Positions 9,208-16,933 of a DNA stretch of 64,000 nucleotides are shown here, one piece after another. Under the pieces are notes generated by a model. That model was not told where the DNA came from. It ran no database searches and worked only from the letters and a program-made list of their open reading frames with translations. Each line of letters opens with the position of its first letter. Within the stretch, counting starts at the first letter, position 1. The position numbers and the translations under genes were made by a program. The DNA is from Parvibaculum sp. (GTDB lineage: Bacteria; Pseudomonadota; Alphaproteobacteria; Parvibaculales; Parvibaculaceae): assembly GCA_019635955.1 (NCBI GenBank), contig JAHBYL010000004.1, forward strand, positions 38,418 through 102,417, in the 5' to 3' direction.

Positions 9208-10218
9208 TCACAGGAAGTCGGACAGGAAATCCTCGGCTATCCCGCGATGACGGGCGAGCAGAGCATCCGACGGCCTTTTCAGCCGCGGATAGACGAACCA
9301 GACGAGAAGCGCCTTTTCGGTATGCAGTCGGTTCTCCGACTGATCGAGAATGATCGATTGCGCCCCATCCATAACCTCGTCCGTCGCCTCGACCCCGCGC
9401 GATGCGGGCAAACAATGCATGAAACGTGCGCCGGCAGGGGCATGAGCCATGAGGGCGGCGTTCACCTGATATTTCGGCATGAAGGCTGCCTGACGATCGG
9501 GAATCTCGCTCTCCTGGCCAATCCACCACCAGAGGTCCGTATAGATGAAGTCGGCATCGGCGACGGCGGCGACCGGGTCTTCCGAGAAAGCGATTCTTGC
9601 GCCGGACTCATGGGATGCATCGCGAACGGCTGCCCGTCTCTCTTCGGTGATCTGGTACTTCGCGGGGGCGGCCTGCATGAACGACATGCCGAGGCGGGCG
9701 CAGATGTGCATCAGAGAAACGCAGACATTGGTCGCGTCTCCCACAAAGACGACTTTCAGCTCCTCGAGATCCTTTCCCTTCGGGGCGTGCTCCATCATGG
9801 TGAAGACGTCGCAAAGCACCTGCGTCGGATGATTGAAGTCTGTGAGACCGTTGATCACGGGAACGGTGGCGTATTTGGCGAGGCCCAGAACCGTCTCGTG
9901 CTTCAGCGTGCGCGCCTCTACGACGTCGACCATGCGGGAAACGACCCGGGCCGTATCGGCAATTGACTCGCGCGCACCGAGATGGACTTCTCCGGGACGA
10001 AGATAAAGCGCGTGGCCGCCAAGCTTCGTCATGGCCACTTCAAAGGAAACGCGGGTGCGCGTGGAAGGCTCTTCGAAGATCATGCCGAGAGAGGCCCCTG
10101 AAAGGAGACGCGGACAGGCGCCATCCTTGTCGGCCCGCTTGAGAATGGAGGTCAGTTCCATCATCCGCAGCAATTCCTCCTTCGAGAAATCGAGCGTATG
10201 AATGAAATGCTTGAGCAT
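9208..10218 (-). CDS. Putrescine carbamoyltransferase (ornithine/aspartate carbamoyltransferase family)
   Basis: A 336-residue transcarbamylase with both family signatures: the carbamoyl-phosphate site STRTR at residues 52-56, HPTQ at 129-132 and HCLP at 267-270. The ornithine-binding SMG loop of true ornithine carbamoyltransferases is absent; the site reads DLWWWIG at 227-233. Just after it comes MPKYQVN, as I remember it from putrescine carbamoyltransferases. Together with its place at the head of a permease-agmatine deiminase-carbamate kinase run, this supports phosphorolysis of N-carbamoylputrescine to putrescine and carbamoyl phosphate. Ornithine carbamoyltransferase is the main alternative and would be the default automatic label. 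Confidence 0.85.
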   Translation of the reverse strand: MLKHFIHTLDFSKEELLRMMELTSILKRADKDGACPRLLSGASLGMIFEEPSTRTRVSFEVAMTKLGGHALYLRPGEVHLGARESIADTARVVSRMVDVVEARTLKHETVLGLAKYATVPVINGLTDFNHPTQVLCDVFTMMEHAPKGKDLEELKVVFVGDATNVCVSLMHICARLGMSFMQAAPAKYQITEERRAAVRDASHESGARIAFSEDPVAAVADADFIYTDLWWWIGQESEIPDRQAAFMPKYQVNAALMAHAPAGARFMHCLPASRGVEATDEVMDGAQSIILDQSENRLHTEKALLVWFVYPRLKRPSDALLARHRGIAEDFLSDFL

Positions 10219-10398
10219 TCTCTCCCCCCTTTACCTTGCCACGGTCCCGCAGGATCATCCGCTTGCAAAACGAGGCAGCCTGATACTCACATTTTACCTA
10301 TGGATATTTGGCTCAACGCGGGAGGCTGCGTCAAGCCTGAAGCCAGAGCTTGGAGCGCGGCGTTTGCCCGCAGGGACGCGAGTTGGCAGGAGTTCTAA
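10219..10398. promoter_or_regulatory. Divergent intergenic region between putrescine carbamoyltransferase and N-carbamoylputrescine amidase genes
   Basis: This 180-base gap must hold the promoters for the minus-strand agmatine operon and the plus-strand amidase gene. A 7-bp inverted repeat (GCAGCCT at 10275-10281, AGGCTGC at 10323-10329) brackets the AT-richest part. I could not pick out convincing -35/-10 pairs. AGGAG about 8 bases upstream of 10399 supports the amidase start. Confidence 0.45.
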
Positions 10399-11271
10399 AT
10401 GACAGAATTGACAGTAGCGGCAACACAGATGGCCTGCAGCCGGGATCGCGACGAGAACATCGCGCGGGCGGAAAAGCTGGTGCGGGCAGCCGCGGAACGC
10501 GGCGCGAAGGTGGTGCTGCTCCAGGAGCTCTTCGAGACGCCATATTTCTGCAAGGACACCGAGCCGGATCTGATGCATCTCGCTTTGCCCATCAGCGAGA
10601 ATCCCGCCGTGCACCACATGCGCTCCCTTGCGGCACAATATGGCATCGTCCTGCCCATTTCGATCTACGAACGGGCCAACATCGCGCAATACAACTCGCT
10701 CGTGATGATCGACAGCGGCGAAATCCTCGGCGTCTACCGCAAGTCGCATATTCCCGACGGGCCGGGATACCGGGAAAAATACTATTTCAATCCCGGAGAC
10801 ACCGGATTCCATGTCTGGAATACGCGGCATGGGCGCATTGGAGCGGCTATATGCTGGGATCAGTGGTTTCCGGAAGCGGCGCGTGTGCTCGCCCTCAAGG
10901 GCGCTGACGTGATCCTCTATCCGACGGCGATCGGCTCGGAACCGCACGACGAGACCATCCATTCGCGGGATCATTGGCAAAGGACGATGCAGGGCCATTC
11001 CGCTGCCAACCTCATTCCCGTCGTTGCCTCGAACCGGATCGGACGGGAAGAGGGAGAAAGCTGCGCCATCACTTTCTACGGATCGTCCTTCATCACGGAT
11101 GCGACGGGCGCAAAGGTGGCCGAAGCGAGCGAGCATGAAGAGGAAATTCTCACCGCTACCTTTGACATCGAGCGCAACCGCCGCCAGCGCGTCAACTGGG
11201 GCGTGTTCCGCGACCGGCGGCCGGAGCTCTATGGTGACTTGCTGACGCTGGACGGAACACAGCGCCGCTGA
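10399..11271 (+). CDS. aguB: N-carbamoylputrescine amidase
   Basis: A 290-residue nitrilase-superfamily hydrolase. The catalytic triad is visible: Glu43 in LLQELFETPYF, Lys115 in YRKSHIPDGPGY and Cys152 in AAICWDQWFPE. The sequence closely follows AguB/plant CPA enzymes, including ETPYFC, REKYYFNPGDTGF and the late MQGHSAANLIPVVASNR. It hydrolyses N-carbamoylputrescine to putrescine, CO2 and ammonia. It is divergent from the agmatine deiminase operon across a 180-base gap, so the organism encodes both a hydrolytic and an ATP-yielding phosphorolytic route for the same intermediate side by side. Confidence 0.95.
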   Translation: MTELTVAATQMACSRDRDENIARAEKLVRAAAERGAKVVLLQELFETPYFCKDTEPDLMHLALPISENPAVHHMRSLAAQYGIVLPISIYERANIAQYNSLVMIDSGEILGVYRKSHIPDGPGYREKYYFNPGDTGFHVWNTRHGRIGAAICWDQWFPEAARVLALKGADVILYPTAIGSEPHDETIHSRDHWQRTMQGHSAANLIPVVASNRIGREEGESCAITFYGSSFITDATGAKVAEASEHEEEILTATFDIERNRRQRVNWGVFRDRRPELYGDLLTLDGTQRR

Positions 11272-11274
11272 GGT

Positions 11275-11964
11275 TCAGGCGAGCATTACATCCGCGATGA
11301 CAGGAAGATGATCCGAAGCGGATGCTGCTTCTGGATCGGTCCAGCTCGCGACCAAGCGCACGGGAGCCGCGCAGTAAATGCGGTCCAGGCGCAGCAATGG
11401 CCATGCGGCCGGGAACGTCCTCTCCATCGTCCGCTGCGGCATGACGCGCTTCAGCCGCCGCCGGACATGGCCGAAGGCAAACCAGTCGTTGAAATCCCCC
11501 ATCGCGATACAAGGCCCCTTCCCCTCGCAGGCGAGGGCGGCGAGCCGTTTCGCCTGCGCCCGGCGCTCCACGATGCTCAGGCCGAGATGTGTCGTGACGA
11601 GGCGGAAGGTGCCGCCGGGGGTTTCGATGCTCGATACGATCGCGCAGCGCGGTTCGCGCGAGATGAAGGAAAGGTCCTCGACGCGAATGTCGCCGAGCGG
11701 AAAACGGCTTATGACGCAATGACCGTAATGTCCGTCCGGCGCGGAAATCGTGCGCGCTTCGGCTGCATGCTCGCCAAGCGACTGACTCAGAAAGGCGACG
11801 GGCGCGGCATCGCCCGCCCGGCCACGCGAGTCGACCTCCTGAAGCGCGATCACGTCCGGATCGTGGCGTTCGATGAGGCGGACGATACGGGCCAGATCGA
11901 AGCGGCCATCGGCGCCGATACCACCGTGAATATTCCAGCTCAGGAGGCGGATCGTCTGGCGCAT
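11275..11964 (-). CDS. Endonuclease/exonuclease/phosphatase (EEP) family protein
   Basis: About 229 residues starting MRQTIRLLSWNIHGGIGADGRFD, the classical first EEP motif with the metal-ligand Asn, followed by DPDVIALQEVDSR with the catalytic Glu, GDFNDW, and the C-terminal SDHLPVIADV with the catalytic Asp-His pair. Members cut phosphodiesters in nucleic acids, inositol phosphates or sphingomyelin. The start ATG overlaps the stop TGA of the upstream PLD-VTT gene (TGATG), so the two are translationally coupled. The pairing with a phospholipase D suggests a membrane-lipid or extracellular substrate, but this is inference. It ends 4 bases from the convergent aguB gene. Confidence 0.86.
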   Translation of the reverse strand: MRQTIRLLSWNIHGGIGADGRFDLARIVRLIERHDPDVIALQEVDSRGRAGDAAPVAFLSQSLGEHAAEARTISAPDGHYGHCVISRFPLGDIRVEDLSFISREPRCAIVSSIETPGGTFRLVTTHLGLSIVERRAQAKRLAALACEGKGPCIAMGDFNDWFAFGHVRRRLKRVMPQRTMERTFPAAWPLLRLDRIYCAAPVRLVASWTDPEAASASDHLPVIADVMLA

Positions 11965-14126
11965 CAGTCCGATTGCCGCCATTTCGTGATGAGACGCTGG
12001 AGACCGAAAGCGAGGCCGATCCAGCAGAGGAAGGCGACGATGACAAGCGCAAGATCGAGCAAGGAGGGATTAGCCAGCAAGGCGAATACCCGGTCGCCCA
12101 TGACCGACAAGACCACGATGCCCGGCGCAAGCCCGAGCATGGTGCCGAGCGCATAGTCAAGCACGGGAATGCGCAGGGCGCCGGCAACGAGATTGACCAG
12201 TGTGAAAGGCGCGATAGGGACAAGACGAGTGGCTGCAATCGCCGGAACGCCGCTCTTGCCGATGCCCTTGCCGATACGGTTCATGCGCGGGCCGACAATA
12301 TTGCGAAGGGCCTTGCGGCCGAGACCGCGGCCCGCGCCGTAGGTCGCAAGCGCGCTCGACATCGATCCCACACCGGCATAGAGGAGGCCGGGCCAAAGGC
12401 CGAATGTGCCCGCCGTCACCACGATGAGCGCCGTGAGCGGAAAGGCAATGAAGCCGCCCACAACATAGGCTGCAAGAACAATGAGACCTGCAAAAGGACT
12501 GGCCGCTATGCCGGTAAATGTCTCGCGCAGCATGTCCGGGTCGGCGTAGTCAGAGAGGGGCGTGTATTTCCACAGAAGCCCGATGCCGACGATCGCCAGC
12601 ACCAGTATGGCCGCCTTCGCGAGCGCGGAGAGACCCTTCCGGTCTTGCGGCGACGCCACGATGTCGGCCAGATGTTCGCCCGCGGTGATGGGCCGGCCGG
12701 GATCTGCGACGGTTTCGATGGCGGCGAGTTCCTTCCTGTAGGGTACTTCGTCGTCTTCGACGGGGCGAAGGCCGCGACGCTCCGAGGCGCAGGCATCCAT
12801 CGCAGCAAAGAGCGAGGCCTTCGTATCGATGAGCGCGGCCATCTCCTCGCGGGATGCACCGCAATGTTCGCCGAGAAGGGTGGCAAGCGCACCGGCGACG
12901 GCCGCACGATCCTCTTGATCCGCAGCCTCGATGACGAGGTCGCATTCCGTGTCGGTGCCCATGGAGCGATTGGCGAGATTGGCCGACCCGACGCGCAGGA
13001 AGCGGTCGTCGACGATCATCACCTTGGAGTGAACCATGACATCTGTTTCGTCGCCCTCGCCCTTTACCCAGGGATAGACAAGGCGCGTGCGCGAGACGAC
13101 GCCCGCCTCCCGCAGGATTCCCATGAAGCGAATGCGGCCCGCGAGCATGGTCTGATGCTCCAGCCAGGTATCGTGCGTCATGGGCGCCACAAGCAGCAGT
13201 TCAAGTTCCGGCTTCTCCTGCATTCTCTTCGCCACCTCATGAGCGAAGCCGGTACAGGTCAGGAACTGGTTCTCGATATATATCCAGCGTTCCGCCTGCC
13301 GTGCCATGTCGAGGAACAGTCTTTCCACTTCGCGGCAGTCCGGACCGCCGGAACTCGGCGCGATGGTGCGGGCAATGCCGACACGAACGGATGTTACATC
13401 CGGCTCGACCTCGGCAGGCCAGGGGTCGTTTCGTCCCGGCGACAGGTCGATGTTTTCACAGGCGGCGTTCTCCCACCGATCCGTCACCAGATCGCAAAGC
13501 GCGCCTGCGGCGGCGCCATCCACCATGAGCTGCGCATCGTGAAAGGGCCTGTAGGGCTTGTCGGCAGGGTCGAGGCGCTGCGCATTGTCCGGGTCGTGTT
13601 CGCAGGTATCCCAACGGCGAATGGTAATGTCGAGTCCGCCCGAAAAGGCGAGACGGCCATCGATCACCGCGATCTTCTGGTGCTGCGAAGCGCCGAGCGG
13701 CACGTCGTCGTCAAGACAGAGATCGATGTTCGAGGGTGTCGTCCAGCGCAAGGGAATGGCAGGCAGCGCCTCGCGCTCCATGGCGTAGATGACCGAATAG
13801 TCCCAGAGCAACAGGTAGATTTTCAGCGACGGCCTGCGCTTTGCCAGGGCTGTCAGAAATTCGCCGAAACATTCAGGGAAACCATCATCCGCCTTGCCCG
13901 AAGGGCCGACGAGCTTGGTGCGGCTGTCGATGTCCCAGCCAACAATCGCGATGCTTCTTTCGGCTGCAAGCATCGCCTGGCGCAGAGCGCCGAAATAAGC
14001 CGCTGCATCGACGAGCAGGCTTGCGCGATCTGCCTGCTCCACGCGCCAGACATTGTGTCCCGGACGGAGAATGCTTCCCGGTTCGGCACTTTCGGCAGCA
14101 GAAGCTTGATTTCCGCGAGGCGGCAT
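11964..14126 (-). CDS. Phospholipase D/cardiolipin synthase-like protein fused to a VTT (TVP38/DedA-like) membrane domain
   Basis: A 720-residue two-part protein. The N-terminal ~450 residues carry two PLD HKD motifs: HQKIAVIDGRLAFSGGLD, and HSKVMIVDDRFLRVGSANLANRSMGTD in the second half. After a linker come about 200 residues with several hydrophobic helices and the VTT/SNARE-associated pattern (AFPLTALIVVTAGTFGLWPG, RLVPIAPFTLVNLVAGALRI). PLD enzymes hydrolyse or transfer phosphatidyl groups; the VTT domain resembles lipid scramblase-type DedA proteins. The fusion suggests a membrane-embedded phospholipid-modifying enzyme. The downstream EEP gene is translationally coupled. The activity, cardiolipin synthase or phospholipase, is undetermined. 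Confidence 0.9.
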   Translation of the reverse strand: MPPRGNQASAAESAEPGSILRPGHNVWRVEQADRASLLVDAAAYFGALRQAMLAAERSIAIVGWDIDSRTKLVGPSGKADDGFPECFGEFLTALAKRRPSLKIYLLLWDYSVIYAMEREALPAIPLRWTTPSNIDLCLDDDVPLGASQHQKIAVIDGRLAFSGGLDITIRRWDTCEHDPDNAQRLDPADKPYRPFHDAQLMVDGAAAGALCDLVTDRWENAACENIDLSPGRNDPWPAEVEPDVTSVRVGIARTIAPSSGGPDCREVERLFLDMARQAERWIYIENQFLTCTGFAHEVAKRMQEKPELELLLVAPMTHDTWLEHQTMLAGRIRFMGILREAGVVSRTRLVYPWVKGEGDETDVMVHSKVMIVDDRFLRVGSANLANRSMGTDTECDLVIEAADQEDRAAVAGALATLLGEHCGASREEMAALIDTKASLFAAMDACASERRGLRPVEDDEVPYRKELAAIETVADPGRPITAGEHLADIVASPQDRKGLSALAKAAILVLAIVGIGLLWKYTPLSDYADPDMLRETFTGIAASPFAGLIVLAAYVVGGFIAFPLTALIVVTAGTFGLWPGLLYAGVGSMSSALATYGAGRGLGRKALRNIVGPRMNRIGKGIGKSGVPAIAATRLVPIAPFTLVNLVAGALRIPVLDYALGTMLGLAPGIVVLSVMGDRVFALLANPSLLDLALVIVAFLCWIGLAFGLQRLITKWRQSD

Positions 14127-14182
14127 GGAACTTCCCGCAGAGGTTGAGGTTATGGTCCTACAACGCTCAAACGACGGAAAGT

Positions 14183-14206
14183 CTCCCTGTCCTTACCTTC
14201 AGGGAG
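14183..14206 (-). terminator. Possible terminator at the end of the sulfatase/FGE gene pair
   Basis: A 7-bp inverted repeat CTCCCTG / CAGGGAG with a 10-base loop overlaps the stop codon of the formylglycine-generating enzyme gene. It is followed on the minus strand by a short pyrimidine run (ACTTTCC). Weak, but it sits at the expected transcript end. Confidence 0.35.
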
Positions 14207-15173
14207 CGGGCGCGGCGAGAACGGTCCGGAAACCGAGATGCGTGGTGGCCAGGTCTTCTTCCTGCGGCTGCCGCGCCCCCGGCCGGTAGCGGACGCAATA
14301 GGACGGGGCGCAGAGCCAGGATCCGCCCTTGATGACCCGCATGCCCGGCGCACCGGCGAACGGGTCCGTCGTCCATTCCCACAGATTGCCGATCATGTCG
14401 TAAAGGCCGAGGGCATTGGGCTTGAAGCAGCCGACAGGCGCAATGCCGGCGAACCCGTCTTCCGCGAGATTGATGACGGGAAAGAGCCCTTGCCAGGTAT
14501 TGGCTTCCCGCGGCTGATCGTGGCTGTTCGGCGCATCTGGATCGGCCTCGCGCGAAGCCCATTCCCACTGCGCTTCGCTCGGCAAAGCGCGTCCCTTCCA
14601 GGCCGCGTAGGCAACGGCATCCTGATAGGCGATCGCGGTGACGGGGAACTGATCTCTCCCCGCAATCGATGTACCCGGACCGCCGGGCTGGCGCCAATTC
14701 GCGCCCGGCACATATTGCCACCACTGGGCGATGTTGCCGGAACCATCCACCTTGTTCGGCATGATGAAGACGACAGCGCCTGGTTTCCGCATGTCCGGCG
14801 GCAAGCCCGGATGAGCCGCGGCATCGACGGGCCGCTCCGCCACCGTGATATAGCCCGTCGATTCCACGAAGGCCGCGAACTCGGCATTCGTCACTTCGGT
14901 CCGGTCCATCCAAAAGCCTTCGACAGCCACTTCGCGCAGTGGCCTCTCTTCCGGATAGTAGGTGTCGCCCATGACGAAGCGGCCGCCCGGCACCCAGACC
15001 ATGCCTTCATGCGGAGACGACGCGGCGGGCTCCACCATGTCGCAACGAAGCGGACCGGCATCAGCGAGACGCGCGGCTTCGCGCCCGCCGTAACTCCAGA
15101 GGCCGAAGCCGAGCCCCACCACCAGCGCGAGACCGATGACACCGGAGATGAGAAGCTTTCGCCGCACCGTCAT
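14199..15173 (-). CDS. Formylglycine-generating enzyme (SUMF1/EgtB family sulfatase-activating protein), membrane-anchored
   Basis: A 324-residue FGE-sulfatase domain protein. Family features include MVWVPGGRFVMGDTYYPEERP, FWMDRTEVTNAEFAAFV, LPSEAQWEWASR, GLYDMIGNLWEWT and the closing HLGFRTV. The two active-site cysteines are present with the correct spacing, Cys288 and Cys293 in GGSWLCAPSYCVRYR. Such enzymes oxidise the sulfatase Cys in CxPSR to formylglycine. The N-terminus has a hydrophobic segment (about residues 8-27) like a signal anchor, so this enzyme may act in the periplasm, unlike the soluble bacterial examples I know. It lies 9 bases downstream of the sulfatase gene, its likely client. 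Confidence 0.93.
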   Translation of the reverse strand: MTVRRKLLISGVIGLALVVGLGFGLWSYGGREAARLADAGPLRCDMVEPAASSPHEGMVWVPGGRFVMGDTYYPEERPLREVAVEGFWMDRTEVTNAEFAAFVESTGYITVAERPVDAAAHPGLPPDMRKPGAVVFIMPNKVDGSGNIAQWWQYVPGANWRQPGGPGTSIAGRDQFPVTAIAYQDAVAYAAWKGRALPSEAQWEWASREADPDAPNSHDQPREANTWQGLFPVINLAEDGFAGIAPVGCFKPNALGLYDMIGNLWEWTTDPFAGAPGMRVIKGGSWLCAPSYCVRYRPGARQPQEEDLATTHLGFRTVLAAPAP

Positions 15174-15182
15174 GCTTTCATC

Positions 15183-16835
15183 TCAGTTCGCCCAGTAGAC
15201 AAATTCATCCTCCGGGCCGCGCGGCTCGCCACCGAGCGGCCGATCGATCATGACCGGCATTTCGACGAGCGATGGCCAGATAGGCTTGGCCTGCTCGTTG
15301 TCCACCGCTTCGAGAGCCGCCGTCATTTCCGCGAGCTTCTCCGGATTCTCCCCGGCGAGATTGTGCTGCTCGGTCGGGTCTTCGGCAAGGTTGAAGAGCC
15401 ACTTCCTGTCGAGGCGGTCCGAGACCTGCAATTTCCAGTCGCCCTGAAAGAGCGTCCGATAGCCGCCCGAGCGGAAGTAAAGCGGTCGGTCAGGAACACT
15501 CTCGCCGCGCACATGCCGCATGAGGTCGACACCGTCATAGACACGGTCGTCCCGCAGCTTCGCTCCCGCTGCCGCAGCGGCGGTCGCAAAGATATCGACA
15601 TGCGCCGCCCGATCCTCGAGCCGCGTGCCGGCCGGAATCCGGGCCGGCCACTTCATGAAGAAGGGCACATGGATGCCGCCTTCAAAGAAGCTCGCCTTCC
15701 AGCCGCGATAGGGTGTGTTGAGGTCCGAAATGCCCACATAATTCGCGCCGCCATTGTCGCTGGAGAAAATCACGATGGTGTTTTCCTCGAGGCCTTGCGC
15801 GCGCAGTTCATCGAGCACCTTGCCGATGCCGCGGTCCAGCGCAACGATCATCGCCGCATAGGTGCGCAGCGTGTGGTCCTCGATATGCGACAGCGCATCG
15901 TAGTCGGACTTCAACGCTTGCAGCGGCGTATGCGGCGCATTGTAGGCCAGATACATGAAGAAGGGCCTGTTGCGATTGGCGCGGATTGCCTTCACGGCTT
16001 CGTTCGACAGGTAGTCCGTCATGTATTCCGACGGCTCGAAATGCTTGCTGCCATTATACTGGATCGCGAAGGGGAGATTGGCCCAGAGGAACCTGTCGAT
16101 CGGGTCGAAGTCCTGCATGGAGTTGACGACATCCGGGTGGTTCTTCGGCAGGAAAAGCGCCGCACCGGGCATGAATCCGAGAGCTTCGTCGAAGCCGCGC
16201 GCTTCCGGGCGCGAGGTGTCCGTGGCCCCGAGGTGCCACTTGCCGAGCATCAGCGTGCGGTAACCCTGCTCCTTCAGCATCTGCGGAATGTAAATCTCGC
16301 TGAGCGGGACGCTCATTTCCTCGACGGGTGGCGTCTCCTTCACCAGGTCCGCGTGATAGACTGCGCCCGTGTTTGCGAAGACCGCGATGTTCCGCGCAAA
16401 GGCAGGCGGCACAGGCGTGAACTCGAAGCCGAAGCGCGTGGCGAAACGGCCCGTCATGATCGCCGCGCGCGACGGTGCGCAGGTTGCGTTACCTGCATAT
16501 CCGTTCGAGAAGACCGCTCCGTTCTGAGCGATTGAATTCATGTTCGGCGTCGGCACGGTGCCGCCCGCGAGACCGCCGCCGCCATAGGTGAGTTCGTTGA
16601 AGCCCATGTCGTCTACCAGAATGACGACGATGTTCGGCTTGCGCTCGTTTGCGGGGGCAGCCGCTTCCGCCGGGCCTTCCTCCCAGACGATCTCGCGGTT
16701 GGGCTGCACCGGATCGGTGATCGCCTGCACGATGCCGGGCAGGTAATACCAGTAGCGGCTGAACAGCACGGCCCCGGTTCCCACCAGAAGGGCTATGCCC
16801 GCGATCAGTACAAGGCCGCGCTTTCCGATCCTCAT
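15183..16835 (-). CDS. Arylsulfatase (formylglycine-dependent, type I sulfatase)
   Basis: A 550-residue sulfatase. It starts with a signal/anchor helix (GLVLIAGIALLVGTGAVLF), then the metal site NIVVILVDDMGFNE (Asp75-Asp76). The activation motif CAPSRAAIMTGR places the residue to be converted to formylglycine at Cys119. The downstream GKWHLG motif and YLAYNAPHTPLQ are also typical. It hydrolyses sulfate esters; the substrate cannot be read. It is followed at once by a formylglycine-generating enzyme gene, so enzyme and activator are co-transcribed. Both lie 98 bases downstream of the PHA synthase/depolymerase genes on the same strand, with no obvious metabolic reason. Confidence 0.94.
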   Translation of the reverse strand: MRIGKRGLVLIAGIALLVGTGAVLFSRYWYYLPGIVQAITDPVQPNREIVWEEGPAEAAAPANERKPNIVVILVDDMGFNELTYGGGGLAGGTVPTPNMNSIAQNGAVFSNGYAGNATCAPSRAAIMTGRFATRFGFEFTPVPPAFARNIAVFANTGAVYHADLVKETPPVEEMSVPLSEIYIPQMLKEQGYRTLMLGKWHLGATDTSRPEARGFDEALGFMPGAALFLPKNHPDVVNSMQDFDPIDRFLWANLPFAIQYNGSKHFEPSEYMTDYLSNEAVKAIRANRNRPFFMYLAYNAPHTPLQALKSDYDALSHIEDHTLRTYAAMIVALDRGIGKVLDELRAQGLEENTIVIFSSDNGGANYVGISDLNTPYRGWKASFFEGGIHVPFFMKWPARIPAGTRLEDRAAHVDIFATAAAAAGAKLRDDRVYDGVDLMRHVRGESVPDRPLYFRSGGYRTLFQGDWKLQVSDRLDRKWLFNLAEDPTEQHNLAGENPEKLAEMTAALEAVDNEQAKPIWPSLVEMPVMIDRPLGGEPRGPEDEFVYWAN

Positions 16836-16933
16836 GGTTCATCCCTCCCGTATTAATGCTTGCCATTAACGTAATCGCGGGGAATGAAGGCGAACAAGAC
16901 GAAATATCGGAAATTCCGTAATGCGAAACGGGA

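Noticed and set aside
9208..10218. Ornithine carbamoyltransferase (argF) call
   Set aside because: Family level fits, but the SMG ornithine loop is missing and the operon context is agmatine catabolism, so putrescine carbamoyltransferase is preferred.
11973..14147. Plus-strand 724-codon open frame
   Set aside because: Antisense of the PLD-VTT gene; the translation has no domain and is rich in Arg/His/Gly as expected of a GC-rich shadow frame.
14238..16535. Plus-strand 765-codon open frame
   Set aside because: Antisense of the FGE and sulfatase genes, whose catalytic motifs are clear on the minus strand.
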